From Terana coerulea (Eukaryota > Basidiomycota > Agaricomycetes > Polyporales > Phanerochaetaceae): 64,000 bases of DNA. This document shows positions 9,467 through 22,697 of this stretch, one piece after another (positions within the stretch are counted from its first letter, which is position 1; every line of letters begins with the position of its first letter). The translations under genes were made by a program, and so were the position numbers. Where the stretch lies: the NCBI GenBank assembly GCA_024811115.1, contig JAKOGH010000005.1, forward strand, positions 310,001 through 374,000. Direction: 5' to 3'. A model generated the notes under the pieces. That model ran no database searches, was not told the origin of the DNA, and saw only the letters and a program-made list of their open reading frames with translations.

Positions 9467-12400
9467 TCAGTCCTTCCTTCCACTTCCTCGCCCGTTGTTA
9501 TCAGCCTCGACCGACTTCTGCGCGTTCTGATAGATCCTATTACGATCTATCCGTGGCCGCTTCGACGGTATTGAGCTGGAGTTCCCGCTGCCAGCCGCAG
9601 ACTCGCCGATTTCTCGCTCTGCACGCCGCGCGTCAGCGCCGTCGCGGGCCTTGAAGAAAGGGACTGGACACACCTGAGGATGCCCGCTTCCGGTTGCTGT
9701 CCCTGTCGTCCCTGCCTGCGCCCCCGTCTTTGCGCTCCGAAGTGACTGCCCTGCGGTGAGCTGGCGGGACCCTGGGGGAGAGAGCGAGGATCGCTGTCGC
9801 TTATGCGTGAACGGAGGCTCGCTCCAGGTCCTGAAATGGGCGGATCCAGCGGCGCGTTCGCTGGCGAGCTACGCGGTCCTTGGTCGTGAGGCCGCCACTC
9901 CCTATCGGACTTGGCGCTCCTCGAGCCTTCGCCCGGATTCATTGCGCGAGGACCAGAGGGTGTAGTCGGAGGAAGGGCTCTGGAAGTTGCAGACGAGGGG
10001 CCATCAGGAACGCGATTGTCTGCAATCTATCAATGACAGGTTAACTATTTTCCATGGGTGACTGTAGGAAGTCACAAACCTTGGTATCCACAGTGAGAGA
10101 CTTCGAAGCGCTGTCATCGCGATCCTTCCTCCGGCGGTCAGATTCGCGACGTTCATGGCCGTCTTTGTCAGATCCACGGCGGCCTTCATGATGACTGTCT
10201 TTGCGGGAGGGTCGTTTTGCAGCGCGATCAGACTGTAAACACTCGTGAGCATGTCTTCGAATCCGGTGCAAAGGAGACACTCACATCGTCCTCGGTCGGT
10301 CTTCTTCGCTTGCCTAAACCATCGTCGTCTCTTCGTCGAGACGTATCCGGTCGCGCCGGTGTACCACTGTCACCGGCAGGGGAAGCATTGCCAACGGGCC
10401 ACTGGGTGCACTCCTGCCCCCTCGCGCTCCTTCCTCGAATCGCGGTCGCGGTCCTTCTCATCCCTACGATGGCGCTCCCTATCTCTCTCCGAGTCCCTGT
10501 GGCGATCCTGGTGGCGGTCGCGTTCCCGATCCCTGTCACGATGAGAATCCCGCTCACGGTCACGAGGGCGTTCCCTGTCGCCGTGCCGATCCCGCCCGCG
10601 GTCCCTGTCGCGTTCCGCATCCTTGTCTCTGTCAGCCTCGCGTTTCCGATCTCGCCTTGACTCGTGCCGACCCTCGCGGTCGCGCTTGTCGTCAGACCGC
10701 TCAGAGTCGCCCGTGGTGCCGCGCGTCCGGCCACCACTTGCGCGGCTTTCCACACTGGGGTTGCGAGTCCCAGGCCGACTGGCCGGCGACGGCGAGCGGC
10801 GGCGCGAAGGCGGGGCAGAAGAGGGCTGCTGACCGCGGGCGTCTGCGGATGCTCGGCCAGGCTTCTCGTCTGTCTTCTCCGAAGGACGGGTCTGTTTGGC
10901 TGTCTCGCGCAGTTCATGGGCAGAGACAGTCTGACTGGGGGTCGCGGGTGGCGGCATCCCTTGTGCATCGCCCAGGCGCGAGCTTCGGATTTCGCCGTTA
11001 TTAATCCGCGGGGACTGCAATAAATCTTTGCCGCTGACGGAACGAATGAGGGGGACTGGGGGTAGGAGGACGAGAGCCCTCCAATTGGATGCCCCTTGGT
11101 ACAGGTGACGCGGTGCCTACTGCAGGGCTGGCAGGGCGCATGCCGTTGGTCGCCCCAGCTGGCCCTCGAACTGAGTCATCTCTCCTTGGCGCAGTGGGAG
11201 GTAAAGCCGACGCAGATGGACGCGGCGGTAGAGAAGAGTCGACCTGCATTGGCTCCGGTTGGCCATTTGCTCTGGCTTCAGCTTCCCCATTGACTTTAGG
11301 CGCAGGGCTCCTCGCGTCTGGCCTGACTCTTTTCACAACTTCAGGTCGAGGGATGCTGACAGGAAATATGGTAAGCCGCCAGACGGCCGAGGCAGCACGG
11401 GAATAGCACGGTACCTTTCTAGCGCCAACCTGGTCGAGCTGGTAGCATGCGGTTTGTCTGGCGTTGGTGTGCCAGCACCGTTGGTGTGGGCCGTATCTGC
11501 GCGAGGTGCAGAAGGCAGTGGATTCGGGGGCAGATTTGCGGGTCGACCATTCGGCGCAGGTGCACCAGATGGTGCGGGCGTGGAAACAGGGCGGGGCTTT
11601 TCATTAGGTGCTGGAGTAGCGGACGGTGTCGGCTTCGAGGAAGGTGCAGTGGGCGGCGCCTTGGCGAATTGTAAGTATGCAGCGAGCACGGTGGGGTGAA
11701 GTCACTAACCTTGATAGCCCTTTGACCCGCGAGCCAAAATGACTCCCGCTTCTTGAAGCTCGCCGCATAGGCTCTGCCGAGAATCTTCAGGTCACCACGT
11801 TCCTCCTTCTCAACGAACTTGTCGATCGCCTTCTCCAGAAGTGGCCCAGCAATGTCGTTGACTGTATGCAGAGGGAATACCGGAAGAATTTCTTTGAGAA
11901 CAATGATCGTGTTGTAGACATGCATGAATTCTCCGGATTCGATGCAATCAACGAAGCACTGTGGCACTATGAGCGCAACCCATATAAACAGATGACATGT
12001 ACACGAAACATACCTTGGCGAGTTTCATATGCCACTTCTTAGACACCTGTCTGAACTGCTGCCATTTGATGATGTCGTCGATAGCGACAGCAGGTTTGCT
12101 GACAAATCTCATCATAAACCCGGGCAGGTACGCAACCTTGCCTCCGCTCTTCACGCGATTGTCTTGCATGAAGAGCTGCTCGTCTTGATGCCATTTCCCG
12201 GTATCCGTGAGGATGCCGAGCAGGAAGCGTCCTATGACAGCGTTCAGCAAATCCACGAGAGCTCATCGCAGTATCACGTACCGTAGTTGCGAGCTTCGTA
12301 TTCACTGCACGAGAAGATCATTGCACGAATATGGTCTCCGAGGAGCTGGGATCATGTCAAAGGAAGCTAAACATGGGATAAACGTTGATCATACCCTGTC

Positions 12401-15400
12401 GTAAGTCATGAGCGTGGAGAAGCCCGGGGTGCCTTGCAAGTGGACAACCTTGATAATTTGGGCGCAGAAATCCGCGTCCATAGGCGAAATCAACGCGCGT
12501 GGATGGAGACAATGCTCTACCAACGCTTGCGCAAGGGCTTTGCCCTGCGGACCTACTGCAAGCCTCAGCAAACAAAGCAGATACCATCTAAAAGCACATA
12601 CCATGAGCAAACCAGTGGTTCTTCTCCCTCGCGAGACGTTTGATGGTGAATGACCGGACGGCGGTTTGCTGCTTCAACTCGGTGTTCAAAGAATCAATGA
12701 AGACATTGTAGCGATTCCGCCTCTCGCGATGCAATTGCGCCGTGTGCCTCTTTGCGCGATCGGACGAACGGTCCGCGGCGGTGTAGAGGGAGGCTTCTTC
12801 TCTGCTGAGGGCTCTGAGCATGTTACTTTCCTCCCTCGTAGCGGGCGGCGGGCGGCGACAGATCATAAGTGGATAGCTGCCAGAATGTGAGATAGAAACC
12901 CGGCCCGATCTTAGCGATGGCGTCTTCCGGAGCGACGGCCTTCACGTCTTCGAACAGAGCATACAGCTCAGGCAGCCAAGGGTTCTGATGCGTACATGTT
13001 AGACTAGATATCTCACGAGAGGATGCTATTCTTACCTCCGCGGGTGCAGGAATGAGTTCTGCATTCTCACTGGCTTCCATCGACACGTCTTCAGACTGCA
13101 CGACAGGCTTGGCCTCCGGCGCTGGGTCGACAGCGGTGGCCGAGTCTGTGACAGCGGGCGATCCAACACGCGAAACGGTGACCGTCGGCTCCCGCTTTGC
13201 CGTCAAAGCCGCCTTCAGTCGCTTCTCCGCCTCCTCGTTCGCGACCCGCTCCTTCTTCTCCAGCTCCAACGCCGCCGTCTGTGCCTCCAAATGAGTCTTC
13301 CCGGATATATGCGAGGTGTGAAGCGTCCACCCACCAAAAGAGCCAAGTTCAGCGTTGGCCGGATGATTTGCATGCAGATTGGCGGGGAAATGCCATATAG
13401 GACGTGTAAATCGGAGAGACGGGGTAGGATCTGGTTCTTATACTCATCAGGTGAGATGACTGATGGTTGTGTGAGGAATTCAAGGTATTGCAGCAGAACA
13501 CCGTGAGTCTAGAATCAAAAGAGTTAGAAAGCGAACTCAGATCGCGAACAAGAGGGCTTACCGCATCGTATAGACTGGCGAGTGACTTCAAGTGAGCATT
13601 CGGCGACTGGAACACACACGCCTGTCGTAGCTGCGCAATCTGGATGAGTAGAGGTAATGCTAGCTCGTTGTCAATCAACGCTCGCCCCAGCCTTGTCGGG
13701 CCTCTGATATTGAGATCCGCCAAGTCTGGTACGGGCACCACGGGTCGTCGATGCCACCGCCTCAATGCGCAATGTAGGCCCACCGGCCATGGCGGCAATC
13801 TGCGAATCCGAAAGGTTCGGTAGGGGCTCAATGCCAGCAATCTTCCAGATGAGCTCGCGCAGGACAATGATTTCCGTGGCCTGGCCGTTGTACAACTGGT
13901 GCACAATGTACTTGAGGATGGGTGTGAACTCGGCATTGTATCGGCGATAAAGCATCCCAGTGAAGGACGAAAGACCTAGTTACTATTAGCATGGAATATG
14001 AATGACAATCAGCGTACACGCACTCTGAAGCCAGTCGGACGTATTGACTCCATCATCCTTGACGCGCTCCTTGTTGGAGTTTCCGAGGGCCTCCAGGACA
14101 ATGTACAGTAGCACATCGAAACCCATGATCGTCACGAAGTTCAGCGCTTGAATGACGACGCCAGCCATGTTGTCGTACGCCTGGATCTGGTTCACCGCGT
14201 TCGTGAAGAAGATGCACGGATCCGAATGTGCTAGCTTCGCCACAGAGCTTGCAAGCGAACTGATGGTGTTGTGAGACAATCGCCGCAAAATACCCTTCGC
14301 CTCCCGATCCGCTTGCACCTGCCGAACGCGTAGCTCCGGATGGGACTTGTACACCCGGTTCTTCCACTCGCCATAGAGCCTCCAGCGCTGAGTGATAGGA
14401 AAGACTCGTGCGACATTCCATACTTCAACGGTCAGTACGGCATTGCCTCGGATGAGCGGCATCGAAGGAATAAGGTATTGCCTCAAAGATCTTGAACCAG
14501 AAAATGCGTATCGGGTTCTCGGGATCGCCATCTCCAACTTTTTCGTCACAGGGTCAATAGGTTGCTACAAAGTAGAGTGAGCTGAGGATATTGAAGTTTT
14601 AGTGCCGAATAAAACTAAGACATACCGTAGGCTGTACGTGGAGTTTCCCCAGTCGCAGGAGTTTGGTCAGGAATATCGGGTCTCTTGATACATGCAGACC
14701 GATAAACCTCATCAACGGCTCGCAGACATCCTCCAAATCCTCCAATGCGGCGCATATAGGGACACGGTTGACCCAATCCGGGAAGAAGAATACGAAGTCG
14801 GTAGAACTGGTAGGTGGTGGAGTTGGCGCCCAGAGCGTCAGAGTTGACTTCCTTTCTGGAGCTGGTACCACGCCTGTGGGGCCGAAACGTGCCCTTGGGA
14901 CGGCAAAGGGAGATTTTGGCTCCTTGTGAGCGAAGTGAACGTCGTAAAGCCCGGCCACAGAGTGCTTCAAAACTCGAAGAAGTAGATCCGCGATGTCGGG
15001 TGAAGCATCAACCAACCAAGGATACTTGCTCAGCAAACCCAGCGCTGGTCGCAAATCACCCAAGGCTAGGAGCGCATTGAGTACAGCCAGTTTTTGATTC
15101 GGCATCTCCTTCACTGGTGCCTTCGCTTCCACAGGGGTCGACGACCGGATCTTTGAACCGCCTAAGCTCGACGAGGACTCCAGCGGCGCAGCCATAGCCA
15201 ACATGCTGACTTTGGCACCAGCAATACGAGCGTCGATTGACGCTAGGTACTTCTTGTGCTCTGCGTCCATTCCCTCGTCTTCCGGAGACAACTATGAGGA
15301 ACATCAAGTCGCCGTATGAGATCAATAAATTGCAAGAGGGCGCACATGTGGATAGATGTCCTCGAGGGTGATGAAGCCTTCCCGGATGAGCAGCGCGGTA

Positions 15401-16770
15401 GTGAGATACAGGCTCTTCGGTGTTGGCTCCAAGACGTCAGGTAGCTGAAGATACGTCAGTTTTGCCCCCTGCATAGTAGTAGCTACGTACCTGATAGTAA
15501 GTGAACTTGAACCCTAGCACCTGGGCTAAGATTCGCGGGCTGCTCTCGCCTCCAGATGTTGGTGACCGTGGCACGCGTAGAATTTGACCAGACTGAGCTT
15601 CTGCAAGCCGCAACACCTCGTCCAAATCCTTCCCTCTATATAGATCTGGACTACGCTCTACCTTCATATTATCCGCTACTTGCGCTTTTGGACATGCTGC
15701 CCAAGGTGAGTGTTGTAGCAAGGCCAAGAAGAAGCTGAAATGAGTCGCCAGATGGACGGAGAACACATCTAGAATGACGTCCAAAGCGCGGTTGGGGTCA
15801 AGGTCGAAGTAACCGACGAGTCCAACTACGCGCTCCCATACTGCTCGTGCACGTGTTTCTATGGCGGATGAAGGTTCGACAGGATGGCCAGTGGCAGAGG
15901 AGTGTAGCGGCCCTAGGCTGCTCGTGAGTTCTGCAGTGAGCTTGCTGTAGCCTTCAGACTGTTCGCGAAGTAGATTGAATTTGTTCTGCTTGTAACTGTT
16001 ACACCGCATAAGAACAAAGGCGCGGTCGGATGGTCGATGTACTCACAAAGGGCAGTCCTCGCTCGCACTTCCTTCTTCGAGAATGCTGATTCGTCAGCTA
16101 TCAATCCAGCGTGCGAGGCCAAGGAGAGCTCAAGTCGCTCGCGGCACATGTCGAGGTCAAGGATCCCGGCGGCCTGGGAGAGATATTAAACTGTTTGCGA
16201 TACACTTATTTGCACCTCGGACCCACCACTAAGAGCTTCAACGTTGTCGCCAATATCTGTTTGTCGGCTTCCGCATTCTGCTGAGCCTGTGCCACACGTG
16301 CAAGTACGGCTGCTTGGTCCATGCCTTCCGCCACAGCAGGTGGGTTTCCCTTCTTCGCATTGGTCAGTGTCAAATTCGCATCTTGGAGGGTATCGTCGAG
16401 TTCGCCATCGAAAGTCCAGAATATGTCTACCAAAAGCTCGCCAAAGGCAACTACTTGTGGAGACCTGGCATTCGACGGCGAGGGAAGACGTTCCAGTACA
16501 GACTGAATGAAGTCGGCGAGTGTTTGGGGAGTCAAGGAGTTGGGAAGAGACCACGTCTTCAACGTCGATGAGACGAGGGTGTGGTATGCCGTGGATAGAA
16601 CCTCGTCCGCGGATGGGTCGGAAGGATTGGAATGGGGACCAATAAGGAGGTCACGACTAAGTCAAAGTCAGACGACAGCATCCATGTGAGGCCACCGAAG
16701 CGCACCATTCTGCTTCACCACCTTCCTCCCACCGTTCGAGACAGCCCCGGACAGTCGTTACGACGTCCAT
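9467..16770 (-). CDS. THO2: THO complex subunit 2 (THO2/THOC2)
   Basis: THO2 is the largest subunit of the THO/TREX complex, which couples transcription to mRNP assembly and nuclear export. The start is placed at 16770 (MDVVTTVRGCLERWEEG). An intron of about 49 nt then joins to DPSADEVLSTAYHTLVSSTLKT and KTWSLPNSLTPQTLADFIQSVL. Across about 7.3 kb with many short introns, the typical central helical region includes RNYGRFLLGILTDTGKWHQD, FMMRFVSKPA and FMHVYNTIIVLKEILPVFPL. These match the THOC2 core. The C-terminus turns into a disordered tail of Pro/Ala-rich sequence and a long Arg/Asp/Glu/His repeat region (about 10400-10700), then PSKRPRIDRNRIYQNAQKS and a stop at 9467. Splice sites in the tail were not all resolved. 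Confidence 0.85.
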
Positions 16771-17892
16771 GAGCCGTATAACGAGGAGTTGGCAGGGATT
16801 GTGAGGATATTGTCTCCGTCCGTCACGGCGGCCTGAGCAAGACTGAGTTGTTTGTCCAAGTTTGGCAAGGTGCGTGGTCCACCAGCTCGGTTCATTTGAT
16901 CGGGTCCTCGGAGTCACCCGCGATCAATCCCGCCCTCACAATGCGCCTTCTAAGTAAGCGCCAAACAGGTTCCAGCGCAACCGTTTAACGACTCGGACGC
17001 CTTCACTTACTCAGTACTCAGTACTGCTGCTTTCCCGGTCCGTCGCAGCATGCTACACCTTGCAACTTGCACCCAGGTCGGACCGACGGTGAAGACACTG
17101 AATTACATTCATCTGTTGGCCAGCTGACAGCCTGGTGTAATCGGCGCGGAACGCTCTGCGTATCGCCCAAGCTAATGTGGGGAGTTGTGTTCCTCCTTCC
17201 CACTCAAACTCTTCTTTACGCTTTCTATCTGAAACGCTATCAGACAGTCGTAGCTCGAAATCCTTTACCAGAGCGGACCCGTGGCCATGTAAATATGGCA
17301 AGGAAGAGCAGAACCTGGTTGGGCTTGCTTCCCTTCTTGGACTCGGTGGAACGCTCAGGAGTCTCATGTCTTCGAGACTAGCTTTCCCCGGTGTCACGCC
17401 GATCGCGTTTGTCTTATGTCCTCTCTTTCAGTTTACAGCTGACTGCTTGACCCACTATTAGTTTGTACGTTCTACGACGATGTGCCTCACGCCTCAAGAG
17501 CGAGCTTGGCCTCGCTCTGCACAGGATACCAGGCACATCTGTCGAGACCGACGTCGCATTTGTTGTGCAGATAGGTTCAAACTGTATCCGTGCGATGCTA
17601 TCTAACGTTCCAGTCTTTCGCGTTGACTGAGTACGCATGACACGGACAGTGCCCCATGTTCTGCTGTCACAGATCACACCGCACCTTAGCTTCCCTGTGG
17701 CTTTGATATCCCTGGGTCCTACCGTGGCAGCGCATTTCTCCAGCATTCTTACAGTTTTGGCTTGGTTTTGGCAATCGTCCGAAGTATAAATGTGCCCGAG
17801 GGTCACCTGAAGCAGATGAGGGCCTCCAGGACGTCGTACCCCCACTGCATCCTACGCAGCAGATTCTGCTGACTGCACTCGTCGACCGCGCC
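16771..17892. other. Divergent intergenic region between THO2 and the GH88/GH105-like gene
   Basis: About 1.1 kb separates two divergent start codons. It should hold both promoters. Open frames here (for example 17053-17397 on the minus strand) lack motifs and hydrophobic or low-complexity structure that would mark a gene. Confidence 0.5.
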
Positions 17893-19379
17893 ATGTTCAA
17901 GTCTATTCTGTGCCTATCTTTGGCTGCATCTTTGGCCACGTCGCTGCCGGCAATCGGGACTGGTTTTGACGATGGTACTCTCGCCAAGGTGCAGGCCAAC
18001 CTGCTGCAGATTGCTACACACAGGTGCGTCCTTCTTAAATCAAACTTATACCCTGCGCTGACCTTGCCATATAAAAAAGTTGGGAATTAGGAACGGCTTC
18101 AGAGGCGGTGACAGAGCTACTATCGCCCTCAATATCGGTCTTTGAAGCAGGCGCATTCCCGCCGCCGCCCACGTTGAATCCAGCCCGGGTGGGAAACACC
18201 ACGGCAATGATCAACATCGCGACTACGTATGTCTTCCGCCGTGCTCCCACCCTGAGCTTCTAGCTGAGCTTCCTCCGCATAGCGTCGTCCGAAACAAGGA
18301 CCCAAACAGTCCTACCCTGATTGACGGCGATGGTGCCGTCGGGGACCCTGCTAGTGCGCAATTCTATCAGCCCTATGTGGCCTGCATCGCTGATTGACGG
18401 TGTTGTAGGTTTGGGCGTCGCAGTGCTCATTGCAAATTGGACGCGCAAAGACCTTGCCGACAAGTCTTTCGACGTCGCTGACCGTGAGCAGCTGAATCAC
18501 CTCATAAACGTCGCCCCACGAACTCCGGATGGCGCAATTTCTCACCGTGAGAGTCAGGTTCAATTATGGTATGTTCGCAGCCCTCATGACATCCACGGCG
18601 CGATTTGACCAGCGAGTATGACAGGGCGGACTTCGTTTACATGGCGCCTCCGTTCATCGCGTACTTCGGTGCCTTGCAAGGAGGAAGCACGGAGACGACG
18701 CTCCTGCAGCTCGCGTATGACCAATGCCGCTTGTACCGCAACTACCTGCGAGACGACTCTGGGCTATGGAAGCACATCGTTCTCGGCACCGGCCTTATAG
18801 ATCTCACTCATTGGGGTACAGGTGCGCTCTTCTGGTAGGCATTAAACCATGAATGAGATGGCTAAGGTGACTGCAGGGAACGCTTGGGCTGCAGCCGGGA
18901 TGATGCGCGTTCTACAGACTATCCGACACTCTAGTCAGGCGAAACGGTTTGAAAAGCAACAGACAGATTTGACGTTCTGGATCTCAGAGGTCGTCGCTGC
19001 CTCTTGGCAACACCAAGTACGTCCTCCGTTACTTCCCATACAAAACACCTCTGACATCACGTTTCAGCACATCAATGGCACGCTCTTTAATGTCATTGAC
19101 GACCCGACGACGTTCCCCGACTCGTCGTCAACAGCTTTACTGGCCGCAACAACCTACCGTCTCGCCACCTTAACGAAGGATTACTCGCACATTTTCGCCG
19201 CGAACAAGGCCTTGGCTCTCATTCGCCATAACGTAAATTCCGAAGGCTGGCTCCTGGACACTGTAAATCCGGAGACGTTCAACACTACGTCGCCACCGGG
19301 GACGTTCAGCCCAGAAGGCCAGGCCTTTGTGCTATTGCTGCACGCTGCATGGAGGGACTTCGGAAAGTCTTGGTTGTAG
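17893..19379 (+). CDS. Secreted six-hairpin glycosidase, GH88/GH105-like unsaturated uronyl hydrolase
   Basis: Proteins of this fold remove unsaturated uronyl residues from pectin-derived oligosaccharides. The start at 17893 gives a signal peptide (MFKSILCLSLAASLATSLPA). The spliced protein continues with SWELGT-like, VFEAGAFPPP, GDPAS, then LGVAVLIANWTRKDLADKSF, LNHLINVAPRTPDGAISHR, QVQLWADFVYMAPPFIAYFG, LYRNYLRDDSGLWKHIVLG, and HWGTGNAWAAAGMMRVLQTI. It ends at FSPEGQAFVLLLHAAWRDFG. The DGAISHR, QLW-DFVYM-PPF and TGNAWAA-GM boxes are typical of fungal GH88/GH105 relatives. Key joins are GTGCGC...TGTAG (phase 1, before LGVAV) and GTATGT...GACAG (before ADFVYM). The exact family (88 or 105) is not certain. 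Confidence 0.7.
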
Positions 19380-19751
19380 GGGCGATGAAGCGGAGCCTTT
19401 CGAAAAGCCTTGCGGGAGGGCATCTAACTCCTGCATATTTCGTCATCTACTTACGATAGTTATTTAATATTTACAACCTAGACCACTCATTCGCAGTCCT
19501 AATCCCTATTTATGCATCGACCTTTCATGTGTTCGAACTTCAGACAGTATGAGAGTTGAACGTTGCCATCAGAACTGTATACATCACTATAACATTACTA
19601 CAATACACGTATGAATAGTCCTCGCGCGGAAAACGAATGGACTGAGATAGGGAGTGGTGAGGTTTCGTCTGCTAATGAGGAAATGAGGGTATCCCTTGCT
19701 GGTTGATGTGTAGATTATGAAGAGAAATAACGTAGAAAAGGAACGGCAGCC
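19380..19751. other. Convergent 3' intergenic region
   Basis: About 370 AT-richer bases lie between the 3' ends of the glycosidase and the F-box gene. I see nothing coding here; it likely contains both 3' UTRs and polyadenylation sites. Confidence 0.5.
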
Positions 19752-21759
19752 TTACGCCTGCCAGGAGATATCCTCGACGCCATACATATCATCCTTCAGC
19801 GACCACAGCTCTGCTTGAGAAATCCTTTTGCATCCCACGATGTGTATGCTTCGTATCTTGCACGGCTGAACGATCTCGTGCGCCTGCCAGCCCGCGATGA
19901 AACTTCCGTTGGGCGATGAGACGGACTCAACGATCGCTTGACAAGCCTTCGTTGGCGTACCGACAGCTTGCACTCCTTTGAGACCCGCAAGGCTGTTGCC
20001 GCTGTTGCTCGGCGTAAGTGGCGCTTTCTTCGGTGTCCTGAGCGGACGTACAGGCCGTCCTGGCGTGGTACCTGACGGCTGCGGAACCTCGGACTGCCTC
20101 TTGCGAAGGCGAACGACCGACTCGAGACAGCGAAACTTGATGTCGGAGCAATCGGCAATGGTTAGCTGCATGAGGCGTGGACAGATCCATTTTACGGGGC
20201 TGAGGGCAGAGCGATCACAGCGCATACGCCCGGAAAGAGCGCATATGACGTTCCCGACACCTGACGTACATCTAGATGAGCTATCGTGAAATTACATAGG
20301 TAGTTTGCAAGACTTACCATGGCAGGAGTGGATAGATAACGTCTTCAGCGATTGCATGTACGACACCATGATAACAGCATCTTCCTTATTCAAGCTGAAG
20401 TGAGACAAGAGCCAGAGAGGTCAACTTCACTAGTCGAGGTTCGCGGAAAATCATCTCCAGTCTGGGGAGTTCAAGCCGTAAAGATGGCTGATGTTGACCT
20501 GGGAAAGGTTCGTACGACAGCTCCAGGGATTCCAAGTTTGAGAAAGTGAGCTTCTTGAGGGCGAGAGATATGGCCTGGATATCGGTGAATGATAGGTCTA
20601 GTCTCTTGACATGTTCAAGAAGGATGGTAGGAGGTAGTTGATACGCAGCTAGCACTCCGGGGTCCTGGAAACTGGGACGGATGGGATCTTCAGAGACTGC
20701 TTGCCAACGTTTCTCGTCGGCCCACAACACCAGGGTTTCTAACATTGGCATCTCTAGAATGAAGAAGAGCCGCCAGATATCCTTGGCAGGGGCAAGGTGC
20801 AATTCCAGGGCGCGCAGAGATGGCAGTACGACGGGGGCAATGGCGGTGGTGGATTTAGGGCCGTTGGTCAACATCACGTCCAGAGAAGGGTAGCCGCCAG
20901 CGAAAACCAAACGTTCCATGTGAGGGATGGTCGCCACATAGGAGCAGAGCTGAGACATTCGGAAGATTCGCGGCACTGGTCCTGCACGAGGAAGGTCGTA
21001 GGAGATAACGAGGGTTTTAACGCAGGGTGTCCTGTTTGCTAGACTCAATTCTGACACGCAGACATTCCGCAGAGTTATGGACTCGAGTGAAGGAAGGGGT
21101 GCGTAGCTGCCACACTTCAAGGACCTCGGTCGTGCATTCAATGGACCTTTCTGATAGGATATGTCGAGTTCACGAAGGCAAGGGAAGGAGCTGGTAGCGA
21201 GGCATATACAAATGGCGTCATATTGTGTATCCTCCCCTTTGGTCGACCAGGTCAGAGAGCGTAGTCGTTCTTCAGTTGGGGGTACCGTATGGGCTATATC
21301 TTGTATTGAGAGGAGAGGACGCGCGAGGGGTTGACGGTATATTAGGTCGACAGGCTGACGGCGAGAGCGTTGAAGGAAGAGCTTGTACAATCCCAGGCTC
21401 TTCTGTAAAGGGATCGTGGACCAGAGGGAAGACGCCTCGAGAGTGAGGGAACGCCAGTTGCGACATACTTGAGATATGCTCAAGGGGGCTAGCTGAATGG
21501 TAGGATAATCGCAATCATTCCTGAGTCGACCAGTAGACATAGCGAAGGCAAAGACAACAAGAAGGACTTCTGGCGGCAGGTTATGAATGGTCTTCGTCGC
21601 GCCAGTAATCTTCGCGCACCACGACAACAAGAGACTGCGTCGTTTTCCTACCCGTGCAAGCTCTTCCAGGCATTCTTTCTCCGCTTTCTCCAGTAGAATG
21701 AGTTCTTTAACGATTGTTGCCGCATCCAAGCCGTACGGTGGAGGTGTCCCCGCGTCCAT
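19752..21759 (-). CDS. F-box/LRR-type protein
   Basis: Proteins like this are substrate adaptors of SCF ubiquitin ligases; Agaricomycete genomes hold large families of them. The start at 21759 opens a 456-residue first exon. A short helix (EKAEKECLEELARVGKRRSL) precedes an F-box: IHNLPPEVLLVVFAFAM, then APLSISQVCRNWRSLTLEAS and LWSTIPL. Leucine-rich repeats follow, such as LPSLESITLRNV, LPSLRALELHL and LESLELSYEP. Introns near 20386-20430 and 20230-20320 lead to a short exon (VSYMQSLKTLSIHSCH) and a last exon with CPRLMQLTIADCSDIKFRCL and IRSIHIVGCKRISQAELW, both LRR-like. The substrate cannot be read from sequence. Confidence 0.8.
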
Positions 21760-21990
21760 GGTGCCGCCAGGAGTCGTTGCTAAAGTTACAGCCAGTCAAG
21801 ATAGTGGATAGGATATACAAAGTTCAGAATAATGAGTGTGCGTGTATGTGATCAAGAGGTTGCGCATGTATGTTCGAAGGAGAGCGGTGGACAACTCACT
21901 CGGAGGCAGTCCGGAGGCGGAGATGCGTACGGCGCTTACGGGCGACGAGCCTGCCCGAGCGTGCACTTGCCAGGTTCATCACACACGACC

Positions 21991-22643
21991 ATGGTCTCTC
22001 TCGCCAGGACAATCCGGTCTATGCGCCGAGTAGGCTTGAAGGAATGGTGGCATCAAATGAATGGAATAGGTGATGCCAAGTCTGGAGCGTTCAAGGGAAA
22101 GGACCAGTACGTCTCTCAACGCATACAAAGGCCTTGTGTCAGTAACTCTCCGAATATGATAGGTTTGGAAACCGTTACTTCGAGAACTTGAATCCCGAGG
22201 AGGAAATCCCAGGTCTGCTATATATCTTGCGATAATACTTCAAGGCGTGCTCACAATCTCTGGAAAGGTCGCCACCGATGGGTTGACTTTGCTCAGGTAC
22301 GCTTTATCCGAGTAGTACATTCCTCGCCCCAGTCTTCCTAACCATGCGTCTGTGCTTTTAGAGCGACTTCAACGCGACCCAAGTGCCCGCAGAATGGCAC
22401 TCGTGGCTTTCTCATATTCGCAAAGACCCACCACCGGAGGACCGGGTTATGCAGAACCTTTCCCCTCCGTGGAAAACGGTACGTACTACGCCTCTCTAGC
22501 TGTGATGCGAAACTTACTGCGCAACGTAGCCCTGGATCGAGAACCTCACAGGTACCCGCGGGGCGTACAGACCCTACAACACAACCAAGCCCAAGGTTGA
22601 GGCCTGGCAGCCCACCGTTGCAGCACGAGGAAACTCTTCATAG
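21991..22643 (+). CDS. Mitochondrial complex I accessory subunit NDUFA12 (B17.2)
   Basis: NDUFA12 is an accessory subunit of the matrix arm of NADH:ubiquinone oxidoreductase. The protein begins MVSLARTIRSMRRVGLKEWW at 21991. Five short exons then give KSGAFKGKDQ, FGNRYFENLNPEEEIPGRHR, RWVDFAQSDFNATQVPAEWH, SWLSHIRKDPPPEDRVMQN, and PYNTTKPKVEAWQPTVAARG, with a stop at 22641-22643. The G-RHRWVDF and VP-EWH-WL-H---DPP boxes are the family signature. It is divergent from the F-box gene, with start codons 231 bp apart. Only short exons exist, so no single frame is long. Confidence 0.88.
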
Positions 22644-22697
22644 TCACATATTCGGAGTACATGGCCCTTGCTATACTACTGCAATATACTCCCTCCT

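Noticed and set aside
10217..11023. Several plus-strand open frames inside the THO2 gene
   Set aside because: They mirror the Arg/Asp-rich and Pro/Ala-rich tail of THO2 and carry no motifs of their own.
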